Assembly: GCA_000155435.1 (NCBI GenBank)
Contig: DS990264.1
Coordinates: forward strand, 130,615-194,614
DNA from: Clostridiales bacterium 1_7_47FAA
Lineage (GTDB): Bacteria > Bacillota > Clostridia > Lachnospirales > Lachnospiraceae
Reading direction: 5' to 3'
Length of the DNA stretch: 64,000 nt
Shown here piece after piece: positions 8,763 to 18,136 of the stretch; positions within the stretch are counted from its first letter, which is position 1; every line of letters starts with the position of its first letter. The translations under genes were made by a program, and so were the position numbers. The notes beneath the pieces were generated by a model. It did no database searches, was not told the origin of the DNA, and saw only the letters and a list, made by a program, of their open reading frames with translations.

Positions 8763-10181
8763 ATGATAAAAGATAACCAGAAAAGGCTGAACCGCCTTCA
8801 CATTCTGCTGGATATTTTGGTCACGTCTGCAGCCTATGCCCTGGCATGGTTCATTGTGGTCAGCGGCAAGGTACTGCCGGTGGACGTCGGGGTGCTGAAA
8901 CCCCAGATATATTTCATGGCGCTTGTCTTCATAGTGCCGGTTTATCTGGTTCTGTATGCCAGTTTCCATCTGTATGTACCCAAGCGGATACAGGGACGGC
9001 GTTCGGAATTTGCCAATATCTGTAAAGCCAACGTCATTGGCCTGATGATTTTTACATTCGTGCTGTTTGGAGCGCGTAGGTTCATCCAGCATAATGAATA
9101 TTTTTCCACCAGGATGCTGCTGGCATTTTTTGTTTCCAATATTATCCTGATGGAAACAGAGCGGATGTGCATACGGCTGTTCCTGCGTTCCCTGCGGACC
9201 AATGGGTACAACCAGAAACATGTCCTGCTCATCGGTTACAGCCGTGCGGCAGAGGGATTCATTGACAGGGTCAGTGTGAACCCGGAGTGGGGATACCATG
9301 TCCAGGGAATCCTGGATGACCATCAGAAACCGGGATATGCATACAGGAAGGTTCAGGTCCTGGGACCCACGGACCATCTGGAGACATTCTTAGCTTCCAA
9401 TACACTGGATGAAATCGCTATTACGCTGAGCATAAAGGAATATGCCAATCTGGAGCAGATTGTGGCAGCCTGCGAGAAGTCGGGCGTGCATACAAAGTTT
9501 ATTCCCGATTATAATAATATAATACCAACCATACCTTATATGGAAGACCTTCAGGGACTTCCGGTTATCCATATCCGCAGGGTGCCCCTTACCGGGGTGT
9601 TCAATGCCACCATGAAACGGATTGTGGATATCGTCGGCGCCTTGTTTGGTCTGATTGTATTTTCACCGGTCATGCTGCTGACGGCAATGCTGATTAAGAT
9701 TACTTCCCCTGGCCCTGTGTTCTTCAGCCAGGAACGGATTGGGCTTCACAATCATCCTTTTAAGATGTACAAGTTCCGTTCCATGGAAGTGCAGGACCCC
9801 AGTAAGGAGAAGAAGCAGTGGACCACCCCGCATGACCCGAGGGTGACGCCGGTGGGACATTTCATACGCAAGACCAGTATCGATGAGACACCGCAGTTCT
9901 TCAACGTCCTCATAGGGGATATGAGCCTGGTGGGGCCGCGTCCGGAACGGCCGCTTTTTGTTGAGAAGTTCAAGGAGGAAATCCCCCGCTACATGATTAA
10001 GCATCAGGTCCGCCCAGGTCTGACTGGATGGGCCCAGGTGAACGGATACCGCGGGGATACATCCATTACCAAGAGAATTGAACATGATTTGTATTATATT
10101 GAGAACTGGAGTATTGGTTTTGACTTTAAGATTATGTTTTTAACCGTATTTAAAGGATTTATTAATAAAAATGCATATTGA
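8763..10181 (+). CDS. Undecaprenyl-phosphate sugar-1-phosphate transferase (WcaJ/WbaP type)
   Basis: This 472-residue polyprenol-phosphate sugar phosphotransferase starts with several membrane helices (about 15-130). A Rossmann-like middle domain follows ([13 protein letters not shown]). The C-terminal bacterial sugar transferase domain runs from about 278, with a membrane helix, the KFRSM segment and the DE of [17 protein letters not shown] and [12 protein letters not shown]. The enzyme starts glycan assembly by moving hexose-1-phosphate to undecaprenyl phosphate. A gap of about 110 bp with a GGTGATATACA region precedes the ATG. No terminator is seen before it, so it may share the upstream transcript. 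It is the initiating step for the glycosyltransferases above. Confidence 0.92.
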   Translation: MIKDNQKRLNRLHILLDILVTSAAYALAWFIVVSGKVLPVDVGVLKPQIYFMALVFIVPVYLVLYASFHLYVPKRIQGRRSEFANICKANVIGLMIFTFVLFGARRFIQHNEYFSTRMLLAFFVSNIILMETERMCIRLFLRSLRTNGYNQKHVLLIGYSRAAEGFIDRVSVNPEWGYHVQGILDDHQKPGYAYRKVQVLGPTDHLETFLASNTLDEIAITLSIKEYANLEQIVAACEKSGVHTKFIPDYNNIIPTIPYMEDLQGLPVIHIRRVPLTGVFNATMKRIVDIVGALFGLIVFSPVMLLTAMLIKITSPGPVFFSQERIGLHNHPFKMYKFRSMEVQDPSKEKKQWTTPHDPRVTPVGHFIRKTSIDETPQFFNVLIGDMSLVGPRPERPLFVEKFKEEIPRYMIKHQVRPGLTGWAQVNGYRGDTSITKRIEHDLYYIENWSIGFDFKIMFLTVFKGFINKNAY

Positions 10182-10273
10182 TATGCATGCCGTATACGTT
10201 TAAAATACTCCTATGAAGCATGGCGTGGTATGGAACACGCCCCGGTGCTCCATGAGGGAATGAGGATGGACGA

Positions 10274-13054
10274 ATGAATCGTGATTTAGAAAATGGATTT
10301 GGACAGGAAGATGAAAGATTGAGAAGCCGCAGCAGGCAGCGCCGGGACAGCGCTGGCGTTGGGGCTGATTCAGATACAACGTTTCCCAGACGTTCCAGAA
10401 CCGGGGCAGAAGGCGGCAGTACAGGCCGTCCGGCCGGAGCCGCAGGACGGCCGGGGCCAGCTGTCCGGGGCAGGGATGAACGGGAAGGGTATACGGGTCA
10501 GGAAACGGGAGGCCGTGCAGCGGGAGAAAACCAGATGGCGGGAAGCCGTACAGCGGGGGACAGCCGGATGGCGGGAAGCCGTGCAGCAGTTGGGAACCGG
10601 GGGTCAGGAAACCGTACAGCAGGGGAAGACCGGATGGCAGGAAGCCGTGCAGCGGGGGACAGCCGGATGGCAGGAAGCCGTACAGTAGGAGAAAACCAGG
10701 TGGCAGGAAGCCGTGCAGCGGGGGGAAGCCGGATGGCGGGAAGCCGTGCAGTAGGAGAAAACCAGGTGGCAGGAAGCCGTGCAGCAGTTGGGAACCGGAT
10801 GGCAGGAAACCGTATAGCGGGGGATGACCGGATGGCAGGAAACCGTACAGCAGGGGAAAGCCGGATGGCAGGAAGCCGTACAGCGGGGGAAAACCAGGTG
10901 GCGGGAAGCCGTACAGCGGGGGAAGACCGCATAGCCGGAACCCGTACAGCAGGCCAGATGGCGGGTAGTCCTGTTCCAGGCCGCCGTGTGGCCGGGGATT
11001 CCGGAGCAGCCGGTGGACGTGCATCCATTGACGGTTCTGTGCCGGGAGGCCGTGGACCTGCGGATGGCCGTGTGACCGGAAACCGTGGAACAGCAGATGG
11101 TCGTGTGTCAGGAAGCCGAGCAGCGGCAGGCAGCCGCGCGGCGGGAAACCGAGCAGCGGCAGATAACACTGTGGCAGTAAGCCGTGGAACCACAGATAAC
11201 CGTGGAACCGCAGATTACCGTGCAGCCGGGACCAGACAAAGCCGCATCTACACGCCGGAAACCGACCTGGGTGAAGACAGGGGGCGCGGGGGCAGGGAGA
11301 ATGCATTCCGCAGGAATGATAAGGATGGACCGGATGGTCCGGGCAGGAAATCGGCCCGGGAGGCCGCGGCAGCGGATTCCTCAGGAAACGGCGGCAGAAG
11401 GAAAGCAAGGACCATTGCAGCCTTGATTGTAGCGGAAGTGTTCGCGCTGTTAGTTATATTTGGCGCCAGATATGTCCTTCAGCAGGCGAACCGGATTCAG
11501 AGGGATCCTAATTTCAAGATAGAAGATGAGACCAACCCGTATCTGGCAGTTGATAAAGTGGAAAACATGGAAGGATACTGGACGGTAGCTCTTTTTGGAG
11601 TGGACAGCCGTGACAATTCCCTGGGTAAAGGGAATAATACGGATGTCATCATCATTGCTAACGTAAATCAGAAAAACGGCGAGATTAAGCTGGTCAGCAT
11701 TTTCAGGGATACGTACCTGAACCTGGATGATGACGGTACCTATAATAAGATTAACCAGGCATATGCCAGAGGAGGCCCTAAACAGGCAATCAAGGCCCTG
11801 AACAAGAACCTGGATATCCAGATTGACGATTACGCCACCTTTAACTGGAAGGCAGTGGCTGATTCCATCAACATATTAGGGGGCGTGGATATAGAACTGA
11901 GCAAGGCCGAGTTTTACTATATCAATGCATATATCACAGAGACCGTTGAGGCCACCGGAGTTGCATCCCAGCATCTGAAATCAGCCGGCATGAACCATCT
12001 GGACGGTGTTCAGGCAGTGGCCTATGCAAGGCTTCGTAAAATGGATACGGATTTTGCCAGGACGGAGCGCCAGAGGGAGATTATCCAGCAGTGCTTCGGC
12101 AAGCTGAGACAGGCGAATTTCTCGGTAATCAACAATGTGATGGAAGTTGTGTTTGAGCAGATCCTTTCCAGCGTGACCCTGAATGATATCATTCCGGCCG
12201 CCAAGAACCTGACAAAATATACCATCGTGGATACCATGGGATTCCCCAAAGCCAGAAGCGATGCCAATATGGGCAAGAAAGGTGACTGTGTCATCCCACA
12301 GACTCTGGAGAGCAACGTGATTGAGCTTCACAAATTCCTGTTTGACGAGGAGGATTACCAGCCTAGTGACATGGTAAAGAAAATCAGCGCAAAGATATCG
12401 GCTGATTCAGGTCTGTATAAGGAAGGAAAGCCGATTGAAAGCGTAGGGACAGACGGCGGCTATATACCAAAGCCCACTGAACCATCCAAGAGCACGGAAG
12501 AATCCACCACGAAGAATGGGACAGATGAGTCTGAATCCAGCACATCGGAAACGGATGAGGGCGTTCTTGACTATGAAAATGAGTGGGACCTTGAGACGGA
12601 TGAATTTGGCAATGTCATAGACCCGCCGGAAGATTATTATCCCGGAGGTACCAGGCCATCATCCGGCAACCGGCCTGGAGGAGGCACCTCAGGCACCATC
12701 CCTTATCCTGGATACACCACGGCGCCGGCGGATGAATCCAATGGAAACCTGACTTATCCTGGTTCCCCAACATCCCCGGGGGACAGCAGTACAGGACCGG
12801 GAGCAGTCACCCAGCCATATCCGGGAAGTACCAACGGAACCACGGCAGCTTACCCCGGTAGCACCAAGGCCACTACGGCAGCCTATCCCGGTAGCACCAA
12901 GGCCACCACGGCGCCATACCCGGGAAGCAACAACGGGACCACGGCGCCCAGCCCGGGAAGTACCAACGGAACCACGGCGCCGAGTCCTGGAAGCAACAGC
13001 GATGAATATGTACCAGGCGGGCCAGGCTCCATCATTATCGGGCCGGGACTTTAG
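10274..13054 (+). CDS. LytR-CpsA-Psr (LCP) family protein with giant repetitive N-terminus
   Basis: This 926-residue protein is about twice the usual LCP length. Residues 1-373 are a predicted cytosolic, low-complexity Arg/Gly/Ala region that includes twelve 11-residue tandem units. A membrane helix follows at about 377-398 (TIAALIVAEVFALLVIF). The extracellular LCP domain spans about 430-690, with ALFGVDSRD, the NTDVIIIANVN strand, SIFRDTYL and YARLRKMDTDFARTERQ, which holds the Arg residues that bind polyprenyl pyrophosphate. The tail after 740 is Ser/Thr/Pro/Gly-rich with 11-residue YPGSTKATTA repeats. LCP enzymes attach glycans from undecaprenyl carriers to peptidoglycan, which fits the preceding polysaccharide genes. 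The ribosome binding site GAGGATGG precedes the ATG. Confidence 0.93.
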   Translation: MNRDLENGFGQEDERLRSRSRQRRDSAGVGADSDTTFPRRSRTGAEGGSTGRPAGAAGRPGPAVRGRDEREGYTGQETGGRAAGENQMAGSRTAGDSRMAGSRAAVGNRGSGNRTAGEDRMAGSRAAGDSRMAGSRTVGENQVAGSRAAGGSRMAGSRAVGENQVAGSRAAVGNRMAGNRIAGDDRMAGNRTAGESRMAGSRTAGENQVAGSRTAGEDRIAGTRTAGQMAGSPVPGRRVAGDSGAAGGRASIDGSVPGGRGPADGRVTGNRGTADGRVSGSRAAAGSRAAGNRAAADNTVAVSRGTTDNRGTADYRAAGTRQSRIYTPETDLGEDRGRGGRENAFRRNDKDGPDGPGRKSAREAAAADSSGNGGRRKARTIAALIVAEVFALLVIFGARYVLQQANRIQRDPNFKIEDETNPYLAVDKVENMEGYWTVALFGVDSRDNSLGKGNNTDVIIIANVNQKNGEIKLVSIFRDTYLNLDDDGTYNKINQAYARGGPKQAIKALNKNLDIQIDDYATFNWKAVADSINILGGVDIELSKAEFYYINAYITETVEATGVASQHLKSAGMNHLDGVQAVAYARLRKMDTDFARTERQREIIQQCFGKLRQANFSVINNVMEVVFEQILSSVTLNDIIPAAKNLTKYTIVDTMGFPKARSDANMGKKGDCVIPQTLESNVIELHKFLFDEEDYQPSDMVKKISAKISADSGLYKEGKPIESVGTDGGYIPKPTEPSKSTEESTTKNGTDESESSTSETDEGVLDYENEWDLETDEFGNVIDPPEDYYPGGTRPSSGNRPGGGTSGTIPYPGYTTAPADESNGNLTYPGSPTSPGDSSTGPGAVTQPYPGSTNGTTAAYPGSTKATTAAYPGSTKATTAPYPGSNNGTTAPSPGSTNGTTAPSPGSNSDEYVPGGPGSIIIGPGL
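10535..10957 (+). repeat. Twelve tandem 33-bp units in the LCP gene
   Basis: Units begin atggcaggaagccgtacagc or a near variant and encode (M/V)AG(S/N)R(T/A)(A/V)G(E/D)xR. Twelve full units run from 10535 to 10930, with a partial thirteenth after that and looser relatives to about 11240. Unit length is in frame. Confidence 0.95.
12815..12995 (+). repeat. 33-bp repeats in the LCP C-terminal tail
   Basis: Five to six units encode 11-residue stretches of the type YPGSTKATTAA. They differ in sequence from the N-terminal array but share its 33-bp period. They give an extracellular Ser/Thr/Pro stalk. Confidence 0.9.
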
Positions 13055-13070
13055 CAACAGGAATCAACAG

Positions 13071-13123
13071 GGACCAGCAGGAATGTTACGGTATGGTAGC
13101 ATGTCAACCTGCTGGTCCTTTTT
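13071..13123 (+). terminator. Intrinsic terminator after the LCP gene
   Basis: A perfect 11-bp stem (GGACCAGCAGG at 13071-13081, complement at 13108-13118) is followed at once by five T. It closes the surface-glycan transcript. Confidence 0.85.
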
Positions 13124-13174
13124 ATTACTATATTTAGAAAATGGTCACATTTTTATCACAAATCACTGCTACAG

Positions 13175-13180
13175 TATAAT
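13175..13180 (+). promoter_or_regulatory. Candidate -10 element of the HtrA gene
   Basis: A perfect TATAAT lies 37 bp before the start codon. The expected -35 position (about 13152-13157, TTTATC) is poor, so the promoter may depend on an activator or extended contacts. The element is placed by sequence match only. Confidence 0.5.
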
Positions 13181-13216
13181 CGTAATACTTGTGAGGATGA
13201 GAAAGGGGATACACAG

Positions 13217-14647
13217 ATGTACGATAACGATCAGGAATACGGATGGAAGTCTTACGACAACCAGGGATATGATGACCGTCAATATAATGGGGCGCAGACA
13301 GGGCCGGGCTTTTCTGGCGGACAGGGACCGTTCCGTAATCAGGGACCTGACTATGACCAGCGCCCTCCAAAGAAAAAAGGAGGCCTTTTGAAAAAAGCAG
13401 CCCTCATAACGGCCGGGGCAATCCTGTTCGGCGCGGTGTCGGGCGGAGTCATGGTGGGGGTTAATGTGGCTGCCTCCAGGTATCTGGATATCTATGCATC
13501 AGCTGATGCCCAGGCCAGCCAGGAGACTAACCCGCCTGCGCAGGAACCTGACCAGGGGCAGAACGTGCAGAAGGACCAGGGCAACAGCGGCTCCCAGCAG
13601 AAGTCAAGGGCGGCAGTGGCGGATGTATCGGATATTGTGGAAGAGGCCATGCCCACCGTGGTTGCAATTACCAGCACCACTGTATATCAGAACAATAATT
13701 TTGGTTATGGCTGGTTTTTCGGGGGACCGCAGACTTACGAGGTTCCCAGCAGCGGTTCGGGGATCATTGTAGGGGAAAATGACAAGGAACTTCTGATTGT
13801 AACCAACAATCATGTGGTGGAAGACTCCACCTCCCTGAAGGTTGCGTTTATTGATAATGAGGTGGTGGATGCCACCATTAAGGGAACTGATGCAGAGACG
13901 GACCTGGCAGTCATATCAGTGCCGCTGGGGCAGATTAAGACAGATACCAGAAGTAAGATTTCCATTGCCAAGCTGGGGAATTCAGATGACCTGAAGGTGG
14001 GGCAGGGTGTCATAGCCATTGGCAATGCCCTTGGGTACGGACAGTCCGTCACGGTGGGATATGTGAGTGCGCTGGACCGTGAAGTCCGTGTGTCTAATAA
14101 CTCCACCAGGACCCTGCTGCAGACAGATGCAGCCATCAATCCTGGCAACAGCGGGGGCGCGCTTCTTAACATGAAGGGCGAGGTGATTGGAATCAATGCA
14201 GCCAAGTATTCCTCCACGGAGGTGGAGGGCATCGGCTATGCAATCCCCATTTCCAAGGCACAGGATATCATGAGCCAGCTTATGAACCGGAAGACCATGA
14301 ATCCGGTGGCGGAGGAAAAACGCGGGTATCTGGGAATCCAGGGCACCAGCGTGGACGAGGAAGCCGCCAGTTCGTTCGGAATGCCCAGGGGCGTCTACAT
14401 TTACAAAATCCTGGGTGACGGGGCAGCGGCTGTGTCGGACCTGCGGGAAAAGGATATCATCACAAAGGTGGACGGACAGTCTGTCAAGACCATGACCCAG
14501 CTCCAGGAACTGCTGGCCTGCTATGAACTGGGAGAGCAGATTGAACTTACGGTCCAGACCCAGGTGGACGGTCAGTATAAAGAACGGACCGTTCAGGTGA
14601 CCCTTAAGGCAATGCCTGAGGAATCCAGCCAGAATGTACTTCAGTAA
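13217..14647 (+). CDS. HtrA/DegP-like membrane-anchored serine protease
   Basis: This 476-residue S1C protease has a charged, Gly/Tyr-rich cytosolic N-terminus of about 55 residues. One membrane anchor follows (about 58-84), then a Gln/Ser-rich linker and a trypsin-like domain. The catalytic His is in TNNHVVE, Asp in ETDLAVI and Ser in NPGNSGGAL. One PDZ domain lies at about 370-470 (REKDIITKVDGQSV). Such proteins degrade misfolded exported proteins at the membrane. GAGAAAGGGGAT precedes the ATG. The gene is alone between two terminators, so it is probably a single unit. Which HtrA paralogue it matches is not clear. Confidence 0.95.
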   Translation: MYDNDQEYGWKSYDNQGYDDRQYNGAQTGPGFSGGQGPFRNQGPDYDQRPPKKKGGLLKKAALITAGAILFGAVSGGVMVGVNVAASRYLDIYASADAQASQETNPPAQEPDQGQNVQKDQGNSGSQQKSRAAVADVSDIVEEAMPTVVAITSTTVYQNNNFGYGWFFGGPQTYEVPSSGSGIIVGENDKELLIVTNNHVVEDSTSLKVAFIDNEVVDATIKGTDAETDLAVISVPLGQIKTDTRSKISIAKLGNSDDLKVGQGVIAIGNALGYGQSVTVGYVSALDREVRVSNNSTRTLLQTDAAINPGNSGGALLNMKGEVIGINAAKYSSTEVEGIGYAIPISKAQDIMSQLMNRKTMNPVAEEKRGYLGIQGTSVDEEAASSFGMPRGVYIYKILGDGAAAVSDLREKDIITKVDGQSVKTMTQLQELLACYELGEQIELTVQTQVDGQYKERTVQVTLKAMPEESSQNVLQ

Positions 14648-14676
14648 AATGAAATTTTTCAAAACAATATGAAATG

Positions 14677-14712
14677 AAAATGCTTCCTCTTGTTTGGGGA
14701 AGCATTTTGTTA
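14677..14712 (+). terminator. Intrinsic terminator after htrA-like gene
   Basis: A perfect 11-bp stem (AAAATGCTTCC at 14677-14687 and its complement at 14698-14708) has a 10-base loop. Its right arm ends in TTTT, followed by GTTAT. Confidence 0.85.
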
Positions 14713-14795
14713 TATACTTATGCCAATGGCATGAACATGCCAGCGTGTTTCCGCATATTGGCGGGAAGGCCTTTTAACAGAGAGGAGAACTGACT

Positions 14796-16214
14796 TTGAG
14801 CGATAAAGACAATAACCAGGATGTGAACCCATCCGGTCCGGATATAGAGGAACCAAAGGACGATGAACATTACGAGAAGGTCTGCTATATGTGCCGCAGG
14901 CCGGAGAGCAAGGCAGGACAGATGATATCCATGCCCGGCGGCATGAACCTGTGCCATGACTGTATGCAGAAGGCATTTGATTCTGTCACAAAGGGCGGCA
15001 TGGACTTTTCAAAGCTGGGTAATATACCGTATATGAACATGAACCTCAGTGACCTGAACACAACCCCTCCCGCCATGGAGATACCTAAGAAGCAGAAGAT
15101 TAAGAAGAAGACCCAGGAACAGCCGGTCCTTACCATGAAGGATATCCCGGCCCCGCACATTATAAAGAGCAGGCTGGACGAGTATGTCATTGGACAGGAA
15201 AAGGCAAAGAAGGTGGTTGCAGTGGCTGTCTACAACCATTATAAGCGTGCGTTCCTGGATAACAGGTCGGCACAAGGGGATGCGGCGCCGGATGAGGATA
15301 TTGTGATTGAGAAGTCCAATATCCTGATGATCGGACCCACTGGAAGCGGCAAGACCTATCTTGTGAAGACACTGGCCCGCCTCTTAGATGTGCCCCTGGC
15401 CATTGCAGACGCAACCTCGCTTACAGAGGCAGGATACATCGGCGATGATATTGAGAGCGTGGTGTCCAAGCTTCTGGCGGCAGCTGACAATGATGTGGAG
15501 AGGGCGCAGCGTGGTATTATCTTCATTGATGAGATTGATAAGATTGCCAAGAAGAAGCAGACCAATACCAGGGATGTCAGCGGTGAGTCCGTGCAGCAGG
15601 AGCTTCTTAAGCTTTTGGAGGGGAGCACGGTGGAGGTGCCGGTGGGTTCCAACCAGAAGAATGCCATGACCCCCATGGCAACGGTCAACACTGATAATAT
15701 ACTGTTTATATGCGGAGGGGCCTTCCCGGACCTGGAGGAGATCATAAAAGAACGCCTTAAGAAGAAATCCTCCATGGGCTTTGGCTCTGTCCTCAAGGAT
15801 ACATATGATAATGACCCTGATATCCTTAAGCATGTGACCAACGAAGACCTGAGGGCATTCGGCATGATTCCGGAATTCCTTGGAAGGCTGCCGGTGACGG
15901 TGACCCTTCAGGGGCTGACTGAGGATATGATGGTGCGTATTCTGAAGGAACCTAAGAACGCCATTACCAAGCAGTATGAGAAACTGCTGTCCATGGACGA
16001 GGTGAAGCTGGTGTTTGAGGATGATGCGCTCCGCTGGATTGCCGAGGAGGCGGGAAAGCGTGGAACCGGCGCCAGGGCGCTCCGGGCAATCTTAGAGGAA
16101 TTCATGCTTGATATCATGTATGAGATACCCAAGGATTCCAACATCGGTTCCGTGGTGGTTACCCGTCCGTATCTTGAGAAGAACGGAGGCCCCCTGATAC
16201 AGATGAGGGGATAG
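14796..16214 (+). CDS. Divergent ClpX-like AAA+ unfoldase
   Basis: A TTG start at 14796 is supported by GAGGAG 9 bases upstream. The 472-residue protein has an N-terminal four-Cys zinc domain (CYMC ... CHDC, about 29-54) and a charged Lys-rich linker. The ClpX AAA+ core has Walker A GPTGSGKT, Walker B FIDEID, the pore motif GYIGDD, arginine finger EFLGRLP and sensor-2 GTGARALR. It differs from ordinary ClpX at two functional loops. The RKH loop is replaced by VGSNQKNAMTP, and the ClpP-docking IGF is MGF. No clpP is nearby. It may be a specialised paralogue with altered substrate choice; the main clpX is expected elsewhere. Identity as ClpX family is secure, as the orthologue is not. Confidence 0.85.
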   Translation: MSDKDNNQDVNPSGPDIEEPKDDEHYEKVCYMCRRPESKAGQMISMPGGMNLCHDCMQKAFDSVTKGGMDFSKLGNIPYMNMNLSDLNTTPPAMEIPKKQKIKKKTQEQPVLTMKDIPAPHIIKSRLDEYVIGQEKAKKVVAVAVYNHYKRAFLDNRSAQGDAAPDEDIVIEKSNILMIGPTGSGKTYLVKTLARLLDVPLAIADATSLTEAGYIGDDIESVVSKLLAAADNDVERAQRGIIFIDEIDKIAKKKQTNTRDVSGESVQQELLKLLEGSTVEVPVGSNQKNAMTPMATVNTDNILFICGGAFPDLEEIIKERLKKKSSMGFGSVLKDTYDNDPDILKHVTNEDLRAFGMIPEFLGRLPVTVTLQGLTEDMMVRILKEPKNAITKQYEKLLSMDEVKLVFEDDALRWIAEEAGKRGTGARALRAILEEFMLDIMYEIPKDSNIGSVVVTRPYLEKNGGPLIQMRG

Positions 16215-16253
16215 CATGTTACAGCACAAATAAACTGCCTGCATACTGCCTGT

Positions 16254-18017
16254 TCATTCCCTTAGACGAAGGAATGTTTCATATAAATCCAGTGCCCCGT
16301 ATCCCCATTCACGGTTGGGATATGACAGCGCTGGATTTCTTCTTGCCCCGCGGATCAGATATGCTTTGATGGATGCCTCGCTCATGGTGATGTTATGTCC
16401 CTCCACAATTCCCCAGCTCAGAAGGTTTGCAACAGCCCCGGCCACATGGGCAGCTGCCACGGAGGTGCCTGTGCGGGTGGTCATGGGTACTGCGGCAGCT
16501 CCGGCAGGCCCAATCCCCCGCCCGACAGCAGGTCCTGCAATATTGACCCCGGGAGCAGCGATATCGGGTTTGACCAGCCCGCCCACGGTATAGCCCCGGC
16601 TGGAATGGATGTAAATACTGTTATTTAAATGATTATAAGCCCCAACCGTAATGGGAGAAGCCGTATTGCCTGGCAAGGTGATGGTGGTATATGGGTTTGG
16701 GGAAAGGAATACGGTCTCATCGGATATCAGGCCCTGGGATGGAAGCCACAGATGGAACTGTCCGGTCAGGTACTGCGTATTGAATACACGTATTTTCCAG
16801 ATTCCGGTAGTGGGAGCCTGGAAACGCATGAAAATCAATTGTTTTCCGGAGCCAGCTTCAATCAGCTGGTAATTCACGGTAATGACCGTGGGTTCCAGCA
16901 GGAAAGGGATAGAGGTTTCATTTCCGGCAATAATAGGAATACGGCTTATGATTTCTCCGCTGGGGGAAATGAAGCCGACCGAGTAGGTATCTGCGGTGGA
17001 AGCCCACAGTTCCACTACGAATCCCAGTTCTGATTCCGGCTGTCCCACACGTATCTCCACATCATCCCATTCCTGTCCGCTGGGAATGGTGCCTTCATAG
17101 TGGTGTCCCAGCCCGGTTTCATTGCCCGCCGCAATGACAGTTGCCGCGCCCAGACTCCGGCTGATGTCCTGAAGCGTAATGCTTAAGGGTGAGGTCCCTT
17201 CGTGGCTTCCAAGGTTGGAACCCAGGCCCAGAAGGATGACCATGGGTTTCCTCAGGCGGTAGGCTTCCACGCGCAGGTATTTGATCCCCATCATGATGTC
17301 ATTTTCCTGATAGGCATCCGCGTCACTTCGGACAAGATAAAAGTCACGGAGATACTGTTTGGCTGGTTTCAGTTTCACCACCACCAGTTCGCTTTCAGGC
17401 GCGGCCCCGGTAAAATCCTGGGCCGGCAGCTGACCGCCTGCTGCAATGCCTGCCAAGAAGGTCCCGTGCCCATTGGTATCAGTGGAGGGGACCAGGGCCA
17501 GCGGGGTGTCAGAGGCCAGGGCAGCATTAATCTGTTCCCGCGTATATTCAGTCCCATAAGACGCGCCGCTGCCTGGATAACGGTCAGGTACACCGGGAGG
17601 AAGGATGTCCTTGTCTTCAGGCAGGCTCTGGTCCCAGATGCTGTTTATCCTGGTGGTGCCATCCGGGTTTTGGAACAGGGGATTGGTATAATCGATACCT
17701 GTGTCTATCAGGCCGATGAGTACGCCGCGCCCGCGGTTGCCCAGGGCAGGAGAGGCAAATGTGGAAGTAATGCCGGATACTTCCATGCTGGAACTGTCCA
17801 GGAGACTGAACAGCCCGGGCACACTGTAGTATGAATATTTGCGCAGGGAGATAGGCAGCACTGTGTCTAAAGGCGTATAGATGATGTTGTAATCCGGGCT
17901 GACATAATCTATACAGGGAATATCAGCCGCGTTCCCTACAATCTGCTGCTGGCTTCCATAGCGATAGATAAAATCTGCGATTGATTCTGAGGCTGAATTG
18001 AATGGGCAGTCTGCCAT
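16254..18017 (-). CDS. CspB-like subtilisin-family (S8) protease
   Basis: This S8 protease has 587 residues from the ATG at 18017. An in-frame ATG at 18038 lacks a ribosome binding site, while ACGAGGTG precedes 18017. The catalytic Asp is in GLIDTGID, His in NGHGTFLAG and Ser in GTSVAAAHVAG. Between His and Ser is the long insert expected for the jelly-roll domain of Csp-type proteases, which activate spore-germination enzymes in clostridia. About 80 residues precede the catalytic Asp and may act as a prodomain. There is no signal peptide. It runs convergently to the ClpX-like gene. A germination role is inferred from family only. Confidence 0.88.
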   Translation of the reverse strand: MADCPFNSASESIADFIYRYGSQQQIVGNAADIPCIDYVSPDYNIIYTPLDTVLPISLRKYSYYSVPGLFSLLDSSSMEVSGITSTFASPALGNRGRGVLIGLIDTGIDYTNPLFQNPDGTTRINSIWDQSLPEDKDILPPGVPDRYPGSGASYGTEYTREQINAALASDTPLALVPSTDTNGHGTFLAGIAAGGQLPAQDFTGAAPESELVVVKLKPAKQYLRDFYLVRSDADAYQENDIMMGIKYLRVEAYRLRKPMVILLGLGSNLGSHEGTSPLSITLQDISRSLGAATVIAAGNETGLGHHYEGTIPSGQEWDDVEIRVGQPESELGFVVELWASTADTYSVGFISPSGEIISRIPIIAGNETSIPFLLEPTVITVNYQLIEAGSGKQLIFMRFQAPTTGIWKIRVFNTQYLTGQFHLWLPSQGLISDETVFLSPNPYTTITLPGNTASPITVGAYNHLNNSIYIHSSRGYTVGGLVKPDIAAPGVNIAGPAVGRGIGPAGAAAVPMTTRTGTSVAAAHVAGAVANLLSWGIVEGHNITMSEASIKAYLIRGARRNPALSYPNREWGYGALDLYETFLRLRE

Positions 18018-18136
18018 GACACACCTCGTACAGGACATTTGATATTAGTATATGCTGATTTTTAGAAACCTTTCACTGGACGGCTGTGTGAAACCATAGT
18101 AAAATGAAAGAAAAGCGTGGAAAGGAAGGCTGGTTT

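Noticed and set aside
10200-11408. Long minus-strand open frames opposite the LCP repeats (also 10498-11193)
   Set aside because: They mirror the 33-bp array, have repetitive Pro/Leu/His content and no ribosome binding site. The plus-strand LCP gene explains the region.
16629-17834. Plus-strand open frames opposite the CspB-like protease
   Set aside because: The minus strand carries the full catalytic triad in one frame; the opposite frames have no recognisable motifs.
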